A stretch of DNA of 64,000 nucleotides from Rhodococcus sp. ARC_M6 (GCF_022810305.1 NZ_JALGQH010000012.1:1-64000); one strand, 5' to 3'; shown: positions 31,305 through 41,351, numbered from the stretch's first letter. Translations and numbers: made by a program. The notes: a model not told the origin generated them from the letters alone.

Positions 31305-32948
31305 ATGGACGGCGTTACCGCAGTTCCGATTCCGGTCAATGAACCGGTTCATTCCTACGTGCCGGGTAGTCCTGAGCGTGCTCGGCTTCGATCGGCCTTG
31401 AGCAGTGTGTCCAGTGAATGCATCGAGATCCCGCACGTGATCGGCGGCTCCGAAGTGCGTGGAGCAGGCGTATCTGTGGATGTCGTCGAACCTCACCGGC
31501 ACGCGCATGTACTGGGCACGTTCCGCAACGGCACCGGTGAGGACGCTGCTGCTGCCATCGATGCGGCGACAGTTGCAGCCCCTGGTTGGCGTGAACTTTC
31601 GTTCGACGACAGAGCTGCGGTGATTCTGCGGGCCGCAGACCTACTCTCGGGTCCGTGGCGTGAACGAATCGCGGCGGCAACCATGCTGGGCCAGTCGAAG
31701 TCGGTGCAACAGGCCGAGATTGACGCGCCCTGCGAGTTGGTGGACTTCTGGCGATTCAACGTGCACTTTGCACGCCAGATCCTGGCCGAGCAGCCACAGT
31801 CGTCGCCCGGAGTCTGGAACCGGATGGAATACCGTCCGCTGGAAGGATTTGTCTACGCGATTACGCCGTTCAATTTCACCGCCATTGCCGGTAACCTCCC
31901 GACTGCTCCGGTGCTGATGGGAAACACGGTTCTCTGGAAGCCGTCGCCCACGCAGACGGTCGCGGCGTACTGGACGATGAAACTGCTCGAAGAAGCTGGA
32001 CTTCCGCCCGGGGTGATCAATCTGGTGACCGGCGATGGGCCGGATATTTCTGCAGTGGCACTGCGGGATCGGCGTCTGGCCGGCATTCACTTCACCGGTT
32101 CCACCCGAACTTTCCAATCCTTGTGGGCGCAGGTAGGCGCGAACATCGGGGACTACGCGGGCTATCCACGATTGGTGGGGGAGACCGGCGGGAAGGACTT
32201 TGTGGTTGCTCACCCGTCGGCGGATCCCGACATCCTGAAAACAGCGCTGATCCGGGGAGCGTACGAGTACCAAGGCCAGAAGTGTTCGGCCGCTTCCCGT
32301 GCCTACGTTCCGCGAAGTCTGTGGTCGGTGATGCGTGAGGAATTCCTCGAAGAAGTGGACGGAATCACTTACGGCGACGTGACGGATCTCGAGAACTTCG
32401 GGGGCGCAGTCATTGATCGTCGGTCATTCGACAAGAGCGTGGCGGCAATCGGGCGGGCTCACGCGACGCCGGGCATCGACGTTGTTGTCGGCGGAAAATC
32501 TGACGACAGTGTCGGCTATTTTGTTCGCCCCACGGTATTGCTGGTGGATGATCCACACGACGAGGCGATGACGACGGAGTACTTCGGGCCGATCCTCTCG
32601 ATTCATCTCTACGACGACAATGCACCGGACGCATTTGCGCGGATCCTGTCGGAAGCAGATTCCGCGGCCCCGTATGCACTGACCGGATCGATCTTTGCCA
32701 CAGATCGCGCTGCAGTGGCGCAGGCAACAGATGCTTTGCGATTTACGGCCGGAAATTTCTACGTCAACGACAAGCCCAGTGGGGCAGTGGTGGGGCAGCA
32801 ACCGTTCGGTGGTGCCCGTGCGTCCGGCACTAACGACAAAGCGGGCTCCCCGCTCAACTTGATGCGGTGGGTATCGGCTCGAACGGTGAAAGAAACGTTT
32901 GTTGCTCCCGTGGATTACCGGTATCCGCACATGGAGCCGGAACCGTGA
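31305..32948 (+). CDS. rocA: L-glutamate gamma-semialdehyde (1-pyrroline-5-carboxylate) dehydrogenase
   Basis: The 547-aa aldehyde dehydrogenase has AAGGAG upstream of its ATG. Blocks typical of P5C dehydrogenase are ITPFNFTAIAGNLPTAPVLMGNTVLWKPS, FTGSTRTFQSLW, GETGGKDFVVAHPSADPD and YQGQKCSAASRAYVP, with the catalytic Cys at 327. It oxidises glutamate semialdehyde to glutamate using NAD, the second step of proline breakdown. The stop overlaps the GTG of the proline dehydrogenase gene. The rocA-proDH pair matches M. tuberculosis Rv1187-Rv1188. Confidence 0.95.
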   Translation: MDGVTAVPIPVNEPVHSYVPGSPERARLRSALSSVSSECIEIPHVIGGSEVRGAGVSVDVVEPHRHAHVLGTFRNGTGEDAAAAIDAATVAAPGWRELSFDDRAAVILRAADLLSGPWRERIAAATMLGQSKSVQQAEIDAPCELVDFWRFNVHFARQILAEQPQSSPGVWNRMEYRPLEGFVYAITPFNFTAIAGNLPTAPVLMGNTVLWKPSPTQTVAAYWTMKLLEEAGLPPGVINLVTGDGPDISAVALRDRRLAGIHFTGSTRTFQSLWAQVGANIGDYAGYPRLVGETGGKDFVVAHPSADPDILKTALIRGAYEYQGQKCSAASRAYVPRSLWSVMREEFLEEVDGITYGDVTDLENFGGAVIDRRSFDKSVAAIGRAHATPGIDVVVGGKSDDSVGYFVRPTVLLVDDPHDEAMTTEYFGPILSIHLYDDNAPDAFARILSEADSAAPYALTGSIFATDRAAVAQATDALRFTAGNFYVNDKPSGAVVGQQPFGGARASGTNDKAGSPLNLMRWVSARTVKETFVAPVDYRYPHMEPEP

Positions 32949-33880
32949 AACCGCCTGTTGTACTGACCAATCCGCTTCGGCCGGTAATCTTGGCGGCTGC
33001 ACGATCCTCTCGGTGTGAACACGCGATTACGTCGACGTCTCTGAGTCGGCAGTTGGTGAATCGGTTTGTTGCCGGCAGCGGGCGCAGCGACGCGATCGAC
33101 GTGGTGAGTCGATTGCTCGACGGGGGGCGGTACGTCTCGGTCGACTTTCTGGGGGAGCACGTCACCGATACGGCTGCTGCGCAGGCAACCGTGGACGAAT
33201 ACCTGTCGCTGATCGAGGAATTGGGAAAACTCACCGACTCGACTACCTCGGTGCCGCCGGTGGAGGTGTCGATGAAACTTTCCGCCTTGGGCGTCGAGTT
33301 CTGTGCCGAAGATGCCGTCAAGAATGCTCGAATCCTCTGCGAGGCGGCACAGTCTTCCGGAGTTTGGGTCACCGTCGATGCCGAAGATCACACCACCACT
33401 GATTCGACCCTCGCCGCTGTTCGCTTGTTACACAACGATTTCCCGTGGTTAGGCACAGCGCTGCAGGCCTATCTGAAACGTACCGAATCGGATTGTCATG
33501 AGTTCGCGGATGCCCGGATCAGATTATGCAAAGGCGCCTACAACGAACCGTCGTCAGTGGCGTACCGGCGTCGGGACGAGGTGACGGCGTCGTATCTGCG
33601 GTGTCTTGACGTTCTGTGTGAGGGAACGGGATACCCGATGGTCGCGTCACACGATCCTGCCGTGATCGAGGCGGCGGCACACAGGGTTCGGCGACAGTTC
33701 GAATATCAGATGTTGTACGGCATTCGAGAGGACGAACAGGCGCGGTTGGTGGCTGCCGGAAACCGCGTCCGGACGTATGTTCCCTACGGCAGCGCGTGGT
33801 ACCCGTACTTCATGCGCCGGCTTGCTGAGCGCCCGGCGAATCTCCGGTTCTTCCTGAGATCGCTTGTCTCTCGCAATTGA
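32945..33880 (+). CDS. Proline dehydrogenase (monofunctional PRODH)
   Basis: The 311 aa run from GTG 32945, which overlaps the rocA stop (GTGA). It is an FAD-dependent beta/alpha barrel. The blocks VSMKLSALGVEFCAEDAV, VTVDAEDHTTTDSTLAAVRLLHNDFPWLGTALQAYLKRTESDC and IRLCKGAYNEPSSVAYRRRDEV, together with the ending YVPYGSAWYPYFMRRLAERPAN, are those of bacterial PRODH. It passes P5C to RocA. It is probably induced with rocA. PRODH is often longer in fused PutA proteins; here the two activities are separate, as in other actinobacteria. Confidence 0.93.
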   Translation: MKPPVVLTNPLRPVILAAARSSRCEHAITSTSLSRQLVNRFVAGSGRSDAIDVVSRLLDGGRYVSVDFLGEHVTDTAAAQATVDEYLSLIEELGKLTDSTTSVPPVEVSMKLSALGVEFCAEDAVKNARILCEAAQSSGVWVTVDAEDHTTTDSTLAAVRLLHNDFPWLGTALQAYLKRTESDCHEFADARIRLCKGAYNEPSSVAYRRRDEVTASYLRCLDVLCEGTGYPMVASHDPAVIEAAAHRVRRQFEYQMLYGIREDEQARLVAAGNRVRTYVPYGSAWYPYFMRRLAERPANLRFFLRSLVSRN

Positions 33881-33909
33881 CAGTCAGTGCGTTGTGAGAT
33901 GCTGTCGGT

Positions 33910-35328
33910 ATGCTGCTCCGATCACTGAATTCCCTTGCCATTGCCCGCGGCGACGATGTCGAGGACGCGATCAGGATCGGGGACACGACGCTCTCCCGAA
34001 GCCAGATTCTCGGTGCGGCCACCTCGGTTGCCGAGCGGGTCGCGCAGGCTCAGCGGGTTGCCGTGCTGGCGACACCGACGGCAAAAACGATCCTCGCGGT
34101 AGTCGGCGCTCTCATTGCGGGCGTCACCGTCGTTCCGGTTCCGCCGGACGCCGGGATTGCCGAACGCGAGCACATACTTAATGACTCCGGGGCCCAGGCC
34201 TGGCTGGGGGAGACCGACGAGTTGTGCGTTGGTCTGCCCGTCGTTCCGGTTCGGCTGCATGCCCGTTCGTGGCACAGCTACCAGGAGCCTTCCCCGGAAT
34301 CCACGGCATTTGTTCTCTACACTTCCGGCACGACCGGGCCGCCGAAGGGCGTACTGCTGAGCCGCCGCGCTATCGCCGCCGGCATCGACGCTCTGGCCGA
34401 GGCGTGGGAGTGGACGGGGAAGGACACCGTCGTACACGGACTTCCGCTCTTCCACGTACACGGTCTGATCCTGGGCGTGCTGGGGCCGCTTCGGGTGGGA
34501 AGCCGATTGGTCCATACCGTCAAGCCGACCCCGCAGGCCTATGCGCAAGCCGGTGGCTCCCTCTACTTCGGGGTGCCGACGGTCTGGTCGCGGGTCGTCG
34601 AGGACGAGGCGTCGGCGCGCGCATTGTCGTCGGCGCGGTTGCTGGTTTCCGGCAGCGCGCCCTTGCCGGTTCCGGTGTTCGAGAAACTGCGCGATCTCAC
34701 GGGTCTGACACCGATCGAGCGTTACGGAATGAGCGAGACGATGCTGACGCTCAGTACGCGCGTCGACGGCGAGCGTCGGCCCGGTTGGGTGGGCGTACCC
34801 GTTCGCGGCGTGGAAACTCGGTTGCGCGACGAAGCGGGCAACGACGTGCCTCATGACGGCGAGAGCATCGGCGGCCTCCAGGTGCGTGGTCCGATGTTGT
34901 TCGACGGTTATCTGAACCGTCCCGACGCGACGGCCGAATCCTGGACGGACGATGGGTTCTTCAAGACCGGTGATGTTGCGGTGATCGACGAGGGCGGATT
35001 CCATCGAATTGTCGGCCGTGAATCCATCGACCTGATCAAGACCGGAGGCTTTCGCGTCGGCGCCGGTGAGATCGAGACGGCACTTCTCGGGCATCCTTCG
35101 GTGGCTGAAGTTGCGGTAGTCGGTGTCCCCGATTCGGACCTCGGCCAGCGGATTGTGGCATTTGTCGTTCGGCGTCATTCCGAACCGGAGGTGTCCGAGA
35201 CAGAGCTGATCGATCTGGTTGGTGGACAGCTGTCGGCACATAAGCGTCCGCGCGAAATTCGGTTTGTCGAGGCGCTCCCGCGGAACGCGATGGGCAAGGT
35301 ACAAAAGCGACTTTTGATGCCCGAATAA
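33910..35328 (+). CDS. fadD36: Acyl-CoA synthetase (FadD36-like)
   Basis: This 472-aa AMP-forming ligase contains the P-loop FVLYTSGTTGPPKGVLLSRRA, the HGLPLFHVHGL block, RYGMSETMLTLST and GFFKTGDVAVIDEGGFHRIVGRESIDLIKTGGFRVGAGEIE, plus a catalytic Lys in NAMGKVQKRLL at the end. It activates a carboxylic acid with ATP and CoA. Short length and position beside rocA/proDH fit mycobacterial FadD36; the methylmalonyl/malonyl-type MatB relatives share this layout. The real substrate is unknown. Confidence 0.8.
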   Translation: MLLRSLNSLAIARGDDVEDAIRIGDTTLSRSQILGAATSVAERVAQAQRVAVLATPTAKTILAVVGALIAGVTVVPVPPDAGIAEREHILNDSGAQAWLGETDELCVGLPVVPVRLHARSWHSYQEPSPESTAFVLYTSGTTGPPKGVLLSRRAIAAGIDALAEAWEWTGKDTVVHGLPLFHVHGLILGVLGPLRVGSRLVHTVKPTPQAYAQAGGSLYFGVPTVWSRVVEDEASARALSSARLLVSGSAPLPVPVFEKLRDLTGLTPIERYGMSETMLTLSTRVDGERRPGWVGVPVRGVETRLRDEAGNDVPHDGESIGGLQVRGPMLFDGYLNRPDATAESWTDDGFFKTGDVAVIDEGGFHRIVGRESIDLIKTGGFRVGAGEIETALLGHPSVAEVAVVGVPDSDLGQRIVAFVVRRHSEPEVSETELIDLVGGQLSAHKRPREIRFVEALPRNAMGKVQKRLLMPE

Positions 35329-35425
35329 TCTCGTTTGGTTGGATTTTCCGTGTTCTTCGCTACACTTCCCGCCGGTACGGATTGCTCCAGTCGCACCTGC
35401 GACTGGCTTCGGGAGGGCAGATTTC

Positions 35426-37024
35426 ATGGCGGGCGGACGGCACTCGAGCGCTGACAGCGGGCGTTCATTCGGGTTTTACGCGTTGAGCGGGTTGGTTCTG
35501 GTTGCAGTAGCTGCCACCGGAATTGTCGTTTTCAAGGCAGTCCAACCCGAGACCTGTCCGAGCGTCGACGAGTTCACTCTGGCAGCGGATCCGTCGATCG
35601 CACCCGCCGTATCCGAGGTGCTGGGCGACGTGCCGCCGGAGCAGACGGACTGCGCGCGGATCGTCGTCGAAGCTGCACTCCCGGGCGACATCGTGGGGCG
35701 TCTCGGTAAGGGCGTCGATGCACCCGATCTGTGGATTCCCGACTCCGCCGCGTGGGTCGGCAAAGCCGCTCTTACAGCGGCGGGGCCGGTTGCCACGGCG
35801 GGCGGGTCGATCGCGACCACTCCGGTCGTGCTGGCTTCGGGCGGCGGTGAGCAGTTCGCGAACTGGCTGTCGGTGTTGGAAGTGCCGGACCTTGCAATGG
35901 GCAACCCCCTGTCCACCGGTACTGCGTCGGCCCCGATCCTGGCCGCGCTCGCCGAACACAGTGGTGGGGCGGAATCGGTACGTGCGGCATTGGTGCCGCA
36001 CGCGCAGTCGGAGAGTGTGCGGACCGAGGATCAGCCGGTCGGAGCCAAGATGCTGACCGAGCTGGTCAGCACCGGCAAAGTCGGGGTATCGACCGAGCAG
36101 CAGGTCGTGCAGTTCGGTAATCCGTCCATCAACGCGACCGTGCCGGCCACCGGCACCATGATGATGGACTACCCACTGGTCGTGAGCGCCTCGGACCCCG
36201 AGCGTCACTATCTGTCAGCCAAGAAAGCTGATGCCCTCGAAGTGATATTCAAGAGTGAAGCATCACAGGAAGTATTGACCCGCAACGGTTTCCGTGACGC
36301 CTCCGGAGCGACGCCGGTGGATGGCGGAATCGGAAACGTCACGGCGCTGCCGGCACCGGACCAATCCGCGGCAGATCGAACGCTCGGTGCCTGGACGCTG
36401 ATGGCCAAGCCGATTCGCACCCTGGTCGCGATCGACGTGTCGTCTTCGATGGACTTCCCGGCTACCGGCGGAAAAAATCGGATGCAGCTCACGACAGCCG
36501 CAGCGCTGGCCGGTAACCAAGTTTTCCCGGACAGTGTGGCCGCTGGGTTGTGGGCTTTTTCCCAGGGTATGAACGGAACTCAGGACTACCAGGAATTGGT
36601 TCCGATCCGACGCTACGACACCATTGTCGACGGAGTGTCTCAGCGAACGCTGATGGCAGAGCAGGCCAATCGGTTGACCCAACTCAAGCGCGGGGCGACG
36701 GGTCTCTACGACACCACCCTGGCAGCGTTTCGCAAGGTACAGGAATCGTACGATCCGCGAGCAGTCAACAGTGTGATCGTGCTGACCGACGGCGCCAATG
36801 AGGATGCGGACAGTATTACTCGGGAGCAGCTACTCGATGTGCTTGCACGTGAGCAGGATCCGGCCCGCCCGGTGATCATCGTGACCATCGGTATCACCGA
36901 CGATGCCGACGCAGCTGCGCTGGCGGATATTTCGAGAGTTACCGGCGGCTCCACGTACATCGCGCGTGACCCGTCGGAGATTTCCGAAGTGTTCGTGAAT
37001 GCGTTGGCTCACCGCGGCGCGTAA
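35426..37024 (+). CDS. Membrane-anchored solute-binding-like plus von Willebrand A domain protein
   Basis: The 532 aa start from MAGGRHSSADSGRSFGF. A single N-terminal transmembrane segment (LSGLVLVAVAATGIVVF, about residues 15-35) anchors an extracytoplasmic protein. Residues about 45-330 resemble a type-II solute-binding fold (APDLWIPDSAAWV, TTPVVLASGGGEQF, MMMDYPLVVSASDP). Residues about 350-530 are a VWA domain with the metal site DVSSSMD, then VIVLTDGANEDAD and TIGITDDADAAALADISRVTGGSTYIARDPSEISEVF. This looks like a fused ligand sensor and adhesion/assembly module. The partner is unknown. Confidence 0.75.
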   Translation: MAGGRHSSADSGRSFGFYALSGLVLVAVAATGIVVFKAVQPETCPSVDEFTLAADPSIAPAVSEVLGDVPPEQTDCARIVVEAALPGDIVGRLGKGVDAPDLWIPDSAAWVGKAALTAAGPVATAGGSIATTPVVLASGGGEQFANWLSVLEVPDLAMGNPLSTGTASAPILAALAEHSGGAESVRAALVPHAQSESVRTEDQPVGAKMLTELVSTGKVGVSTEQQVVQFGNPSINATVPATGTMMMDYPLVVSASDPERHYLSAKKADALEVIFKSEASQEVLTRNGFRDASGATPVDGGIGNVTALPAPDQSAADRTLGAWTLMAKPIRTLVAIDVSSSMDFPATGGKNRMQLTTAAALAGNQVFPDSVAAGLWAFSQGMNGTQDYQELVPIRRYDTIVDGVSQRTLMAEQANRLTQLKRGATGLYDTTLAAFRKVQESYDPRAVNSVIVLTDGANEDADSITREQLLDVLAREQDPARPVIIVTIGITDDADAAALADISRVTGGSTYIARDPSEISEVFVNALAHRGA

Positions 37025-37031
37025 AACCCCT

Positions 37032-37082
37032 CTGATGGTGAAGGATTTCGTTCGCTCAGCGAACGAAATCCTTCACCATCAG
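37032..37082. terminator. 25-bp perfect palindrome between convergent genes
   Basis: The arms 37032-37056 and 37058-37082 are exact reverse complements with a single C between. They begin CTGATGGTGAAGGATTTCG and meet at TTCGCTCAGCGAA. The palindrome lies between the stop of the VWA gene and the stop of the amino-acid permease, covering the latter. It should work as a bidirectional terminator although no T-tract follows. The perfect match over 25 bp is unusual. Confidence 0.8.
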
Positions 37083-38458
37083 GGCTGCTTCGCCTTCCGC
37101 AGTCGGGTGTTCAGATACCCGAGTGCCGCGATTATCGCGAAGAGGACCGATGTCGAGATCAGCTGGGCGCGGGCGTCGTCGTCGAACAGCATGAGGATGA
37201 CAAACGCTCCGAGCATCGCCAGGGTGGCGTAGCTGAGATACGGGAACAGCCACATGCGGATCGAGAGCTTGCCTTCGGCCTCGAGTTGCCGGCGCAACCG
37301 AAGGTGCGAGACGACGATGAAGATCCAGATGACGAGCAGTGCCGCGCCGACTGCGTTGAGCAGGATGCCGAGCAGGTCGTCGGGCAGAAGCCAGTTCAGG
37401 AGCACACTGACGAAACCGAAGAAGACCGAGAGCAATACCGCGTTGGTGGGTACACCGGTTTTCGAGAGTTTTGCCATGAACGCCGGACCGTCGCCGCGCC
37501 GGGCCAATGAGAACGCCATACGTGAGGTGCCGTAGATGTTGGCGTTGAATGCCGACAGCAAGGCAACAACCACAACAAGTTCCATGAATCCCGCGACGCC
37601 GGGGATGTCGGCCTTGTTGAGTACGGCGACAAACGGGCCGCTCTCGAGTCCCGGATCGTTCCACGGCAGCACCAAGACCATGATCGAGATGGCGCCGATG
37701 TAGAAGACGCTGATACGCCACACCACGCTGCGGACAGCGATGGCGATGGAGCGTTCCGGATTCTCGGATTCGGCGGCGGCAATGGTGACGATTTCGATAC
37801 CGCCGAAGGCGAAGGCCACCACCAGAAGTCCGGCAGCGACGCCCGAGAATCCGGTGGGCATGAAGCCGCCTTGACCGAACAGGTTGGAGGTTCCTACCGG
37901 GTCGGTACCGGGAAGAAGTCCGAAGACGAGCAACACACCGACGATCAGGAAGCCGATGATGACGGTGACTTTGATTGCGGCGAACCAGAATTCGAACTCG
38001 CCGAAGTTGCTGACCTTGGCCAGGTTCACGGCGGCGAAGAACACCACGAAGACGAGGGCCACCACCCACTGGGGTACCCCGGGTAGCCAGTTGTCGACGA
38101 TGTCGGAGGCTCCGGTGATCTCGGCGCCCAGAACCATGATGAGCATGAACCAGTAGAGCCAGCCCATCACGAATCCGGCCCACTCGCCGATACCCAGACG
38201 GGCGTAGTGCGAGAAGGAACCGCTGGCCGGAATCGCCGCGCCCATCTCGCCGAGCATCCGCATCACGAAGACGACTACGGCGCCCGCGACGATGTAGGAG
38301 AGCAGGACCGCGGGCCCGGCCGTCGCAATACCGACGCCCGTTCCGAGGAACAGGCCGGCGCCGATGGCTGAGCCCAGGCCCATCATCGTGAGATGTCGGA
38401 CCTTGAGGCCGTGACCGAGAGCGGTGGGTGCTTCCTCGCGGGCGTCGGTGTTACTCAT
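37079..38458 (-). CDS. Amino-acid permease (APC superfamily)
   Basis: The 459 aa start at [23 protein letters not shown]. The APC signature follows: MMGLGSAIGAGLFLGTGVGIATAGPAVLLSYIVAGAVVVFVMRMLGEMGAAIPASGSFSHYARLGIGEWAGF, with the GSAIGAG helix-1 substrate loop. About twelve transmembrane helices are present. It imports an amino acid with protons; the AAT-family pattern suggests an aromatic or neutral amino acid. The ATG shares bases with the dapD stop (ATGA), so it may be translated after dapD. It is convergent with the VWA gene. Confidence 0.9.
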   Translation of the reverse strand: MSNTDAREEAPTALGHGLKVRHLTMMGLGSAIGAGLFLGTGVGIATAGPAVLLSYIVAGAVVVFVMRMLGEMGAAIPASGSFSHYARLGIGEWAGFVMGWLYWFMLIMVLGAEITGASDIVDNWLPGVPQWVVALVFVVFFAAVNLAKVSNFGEFEFWFAAIKVTVIIGFLIVGVLLVFGLLPGTDPVGTSNLFGQGGFMPTGFSGVAAGLLVVAFAFGGIEIVTIAAAESENPERSIAIAVRSVVWRISVFYIGAISIMVLVLPWNDPGLESGPFVAVLNKADIPGVAGFMELVVVVALLSAFNANIYGTSRMAFSLARRGDGPAFMAKLSKTGVPTNAVLLSVFFGFVSVLLNWLLPDDLLGILLNAVGAALLVIWIFIVVSHLRLRRQLEAEGKLSIRMWLFPYLSYATLAMLGAFVILMLFDDDARAQLISTSVLFAIIAALGYLNTRLRKAKQP

Positions 38459-39411
38459 CAGTCGTTGGCGTGGAGTGCAGCATTCAATTCGACGCCGGTG
38501 CCCTTCCACGGCACGACCTCGACGGCACCCGATACGGAGTTACGACGGAACAGAAGGTTGGACTTGCCGCTGAGGTCCTTGGCCTTGACGACGGTGCCGT
38601 CGGGGCCGGTGACCTTGGTGCCCGCGGTGACGTACAGGCCGGCTTCGAGGACGCAGTCGTCGCCGAGGGAGATGCCGAGGCCCGAGTTGGCGCCGAGGAG
38701 GCAGCGCTTGCCGAGGGAGATCGTTTCCTTTCCGCCGCCGGACAGGGTGCCCATGATGGATGCGCCGCCGCCCACGTCGGATCCATCGTCGACGACGACG
38801 CCGGCGGAGATGCGGCCTTCGACCATGGAGTTGCCGAGGGTGCCGGCGTTGAAGTTCACGAAGCCTTCGTGCATGACGGTGGTGCCGGCTGCGAGGTGTG
38901 CGCCCAGGCGGACGCGATCGGCATCGGCGATGCGTACGCCGGCGGGGACGACGTAGTCGACCATGCGGGGGAACTTGTCGACGCTGAAGACGGTGACGAC
39001 GCCGCGGATGCGCAGACGCGAACGGACCTGCTCGAATCCTTCGACGGCGCACGGGCCGAAGTTGGTCCAGACGACGTTGGCGAGGAGACCGAACTGGCCG
39101 TCGAGGTTGACGCCGTGAGGCGCGACGAGGCGGTGGGAAAGTAGGTGAAGGCGCAGGTAGACGTCGTAGGCGTCAACCGGGGCCTTGCTGAGGTCGGCGA
39201 TGGTGGTGCGGACGATGACCTGCGAGACCTCGCGAGCTTCGTCGTTGCCGGCCAGCAGGGCGAGATCGGAAGGAATGTCTGTTCCCTCGACGTTCTCGGT
39301 ACCGGATTTGTCGAATGTTCCCAGCTCCGGTGCGGGGAACCAGGTGTCGAGGACGGTTCCGTCCGCGGTCACGTTGGCGATACCTACTGCTGTTGCTCCC
39401 TGTGCGCTCAC
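38458..39411 (-). CDS. dapD: Tetrahydrodipicolinate N-succinyltransferase DapD
   Basis: The 317 aa start from GTG 39411 ([17 protein letters not shown]). The second half is a left-handed beta-helix of hexapeptide repeats: [70 protein letters not shown]. It transfers succinyl from succinyl-CoA to tetrahydrodipicolinate in lysine/DAP synthesis. Size and N-terminal domain match the long actinobacterial DapD. It is divergent from dapE across a 48-bp gap. Confidence 0.95.
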   Translation of the reverse strand: MSAQGATAVGIANVTADGTVLDTWFPAPELGTFDKSGTENVEGTDIPSDLALLAGNDEAREVSQVIVRTTIADLSKAPVDAYDVYLRLHLLSHRLVAPHGVNLDGQFGLLANVVWTNFGPCAVEGFEQVRSRLRIRGVVTVFSVDKFPRMVDYVVPAGVRIADADRVRLGAHLAAGTTVMHEGFVNFNAGTLGNSMVEGRISAGVVVDDGSDVGGGASIMGTLSGGGKETISLGKRCLLGANSGLGISLGDDCVLEAGLYVTAGTKVTGPDGTVVKAKDLSGKSNLLFRRNSVSGAVEVVPWKGTGVELNAALHAND

Positions 39412-39459
39412 AGAACTAGAGATTACTGGTGTCGTGGCCGGCGGCCTATTCTGGTGCGT

Positions 39460-40530
39460 GTGAGCATCCTCGATCTTGCCTCGGACCCCATCGACCTGAC
39501 GGCTGCACTGGTCGACATCCCCAGCGTTTCCCACGACGAATCTGCCATCGCACAGGCTGTCGAGGACGCGCTGCGTGAGCAGACCACCGGCTTCGAGATC
39601 ATTCGCAACGGCAACGCGGTGCTGGCGCGGACGTCCCTCGGACTGCCCAGTCGGGTCATGTTGGCGGGGCACCTCGACACGGTTCCGATTGCCGACAACG
39701 TTCCTTCGCGTCGTGAGGGCGATATCCTGCACGGTTGCGGCACCGTGGATATGAAGTCTGGCGACGCGGTGTTCCTGCACCTCGCCGCGACCATCGAGAA
39801 CTTGGCACACGATCTGACGTTGGTCTTCTACGACTGCGAAGAAATTGCTGCCACCTTCAACGGACTGGGCCGGATCGAACGTGAGATCCCCGAGTGGCTC
39901 GCTGCGGACGTCGCGATCCTGGGCGAGCCGACGGCCGGGTTCATCGAAGCCGGGTGCCAGGGAACCATGCGAGTGCGCTTGAGTGCTTCGGGCACCCGTG
40001 CGCATTCGGCGAGGTCTTGGCTGGGGGACAACGCCATCCACAAGTTCGGTGCGGCTCTCGAACGCTTGTCTGCGTACCAGCCGCGCTCGGTCGACATCGA
40101 TGGTTGCGGTTACCGCGAAGGCTTGTCAGCTGTGCGGATCTCCGGTGGCGTCGCGGGAAACGTGGTGCCCGACGAGGCGGAGATGGATGTCAATTTCCGT
40201 TTTGCGCCCGACCGTAGTCAGGAACAGGCGGAGGCCCACGTGCGGGAAGTGTTCGACGGACTGGGTCTCGGTTTCGAGGTCACGGATTCCTCGCCCGGCG
40301 CTCTGCCGGGGCTGGCGAACCCGTCGGCTGCCGCACTGATCGAAGCTGCCGGCGGCCAGTTCCGCGCCAAGTACGGCTGGACGGATGTCTCCAGATTCTC
40401 GGCACTCGGTATTCCGGCCGTCAACTACGGCCCCGGTGATCCCAACCTCGCGCACAAGCGCGACGAGCACGTCCCGGTGCAGCAGATTACCGACGTCGCG
40501 GCCGTATTGAGGAAGTACTTGTCGGCCTAG
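39460..40530 (+). CDS. dapE: Succinyl-diaminopimelate desuccinylase DapE
   Basis: The 356 aa start at GTG 39460 ([21 protein letters not shown]). This M20-type two-zinc hydrolase has AGHLDTVP (metal-binding H and D), [22 protein letters not shown] with the catalytic Glu, [13 protein letters not shown] and a late KRDEHVP His. It releases succinate to give LL-DAP. It lies divergent from dapD, and the short shared region must hold both promoters. Together with dapC at 25744, three of the succinylase-branch steps are in this window. Confidence 0.94.
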   Translation: MSILDLASDPIDLTAALVDIPSVSHDESAIAQAVEDALREQTTGFEIIRNGNAVLARTSLGLPSRVMLAGHLDTVPIADNVPSRREGDILHGCGTVDMKSGDAVFLHLAATIENLAHDLTLVFYDCEEIAATFNGLGRIEREIPEWLAADVAILGEPTAGFIEAGCQGTMRVRLSASGTRAHSARSWLGDNAIHKFGAALERLSAYQPRSVDIDGCGYREGLSAVRISGGVAGNVVPDEAEMDVNFRFAPDRSQEQAEAHVREVFDGLGLGFEVTDSSPGALPGLANPSAAALIEAAGGQFRAKYGWTDVSRFSALGIPAVNYGPGDPNLAHKRDEHVPVQQITDVAAVLRKYLSA

Positions 40531-40547
40531 CCGTTAGCCTTGCGTGC

Positions 40548-41351
40548 ATGGCACCTGAGAAGAGTTCAGCCTCCAAGAAGCAGACCTCGTCCATCAAGCA
40601 TCGCGGCCCGGTTCAGTTGCGTCGTAAACGCAAGGATGAGTCGACCACCACCGACCAGCGGTTGCTGGACTCGCGGGGACCGACCGACTGGGTGCATACC
40701 GATCCGTGGCGGGTGCTGCGCATCCAGAGTGAATTCATCGAAGGGTTCGGTGCGCTCGCGGAGGTGCCGCGTGCGGTAACCGTTTTCGGTTCGGCGCGCA
40801 CTCCGGTCGACCATCCCGAGTACCTCGCCGGCCGTGAACTCGGAACTGCCCTTGCAGAGGAGGGCTTCGCGGTTATCACGGGCGGTGGCCCCGGCGTCAT
40901 GGAAGCTGCCAACCGTGGTTGCAGCGAAGCGGGCGGCTACTCGATCGGACTCGGCATCGAGTTGCCGTTCGAGCAGGGGCTCAACGAGTGGGTCGACCTC
41001 GGTATCAACTTCCGGTACTTTTTTGCGCGTAAGACGATGTTCGTGAAGTACTCGCAGGCCTTCATCTGCCTGCCGGGCGGGTTCGGAACGCTCGACGAGT
41101 TGTTCGAGGCACTCACTCTGGTCCAGACGCACAAGGTCACACGCTTTCCGATCATTCTGTTCGGGACCGAGTACTGGTCCGGGCTGGTGGAGTGGATCCA
41201 GGGCACCCTCGAGCGCGAAGGAAAGATCTCCGCGGGCGATGCAAACTTGCTGCACGTCACGGACAGTGTCGAAGAAGCAGTCCGAATTGTTGTCGACGCG
41301 AACAAGGGCGTCGACGAGGCAGCAGATCTGGGGAAAGAAGAAGAATGGTGA
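40548..41351 (+). CDS. LOG-family (TIGR00730) nucleotide phosphoribohydrolase-like protein
   Basis: This 267-aa protein has a basic, Lys/Arg-rich N-terminal extension (about residues 1-60). The Rossmann-like domain follows with VFGSARTPVDHPEYLAGRELGTALAEEGFAVITGGGPGVMEAANRGCSEAGGYSIGLGIELPFE, RKTMFVKYSQAFICLPGGFGTLDELFEALTL. PGGxGTxxE is the LOG catalytic motif; plant and mycobacterial LOG proteins release cytokinin bases from nucleotide monophosphates. It overlaps the next LOG gene by 7 bp. Confidence 0.85.
   Translation: MAPEKSSASKKQTSSIKHRGPVQLRRKRKDESTTTDQRLLDSRGPTDWVHTDPWRVLRIQSEFIEGFGALAEVPRAVTVFGSARTPVDHPEYLAGRELGTALAEEGFAVITGGGPGVMEAANRGCSEAGGYSIGLGIELPFEQGLNEWVDLGINFRYFFARKTMFVKYSQAFICLPGGFGTLDELFEALTLVQTHKVTRFPIILFGTEYWSGLVEWIQGTLEREGKISAGDANLLHVTDSVEEAVRIVVDANKGVDEAADLGKEEEW

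Noticed and set aside
33922-35427. 501-codon frame antisense to fadD36
   Set aside because: No recognisable domain; the sense frame has all AMP-ligase motifs.
39145-39459. N-terminal extension of dapE running into dapD
   Set aside because: Residues antisense to dapD; DapE homology begins at the GTG at 39460.
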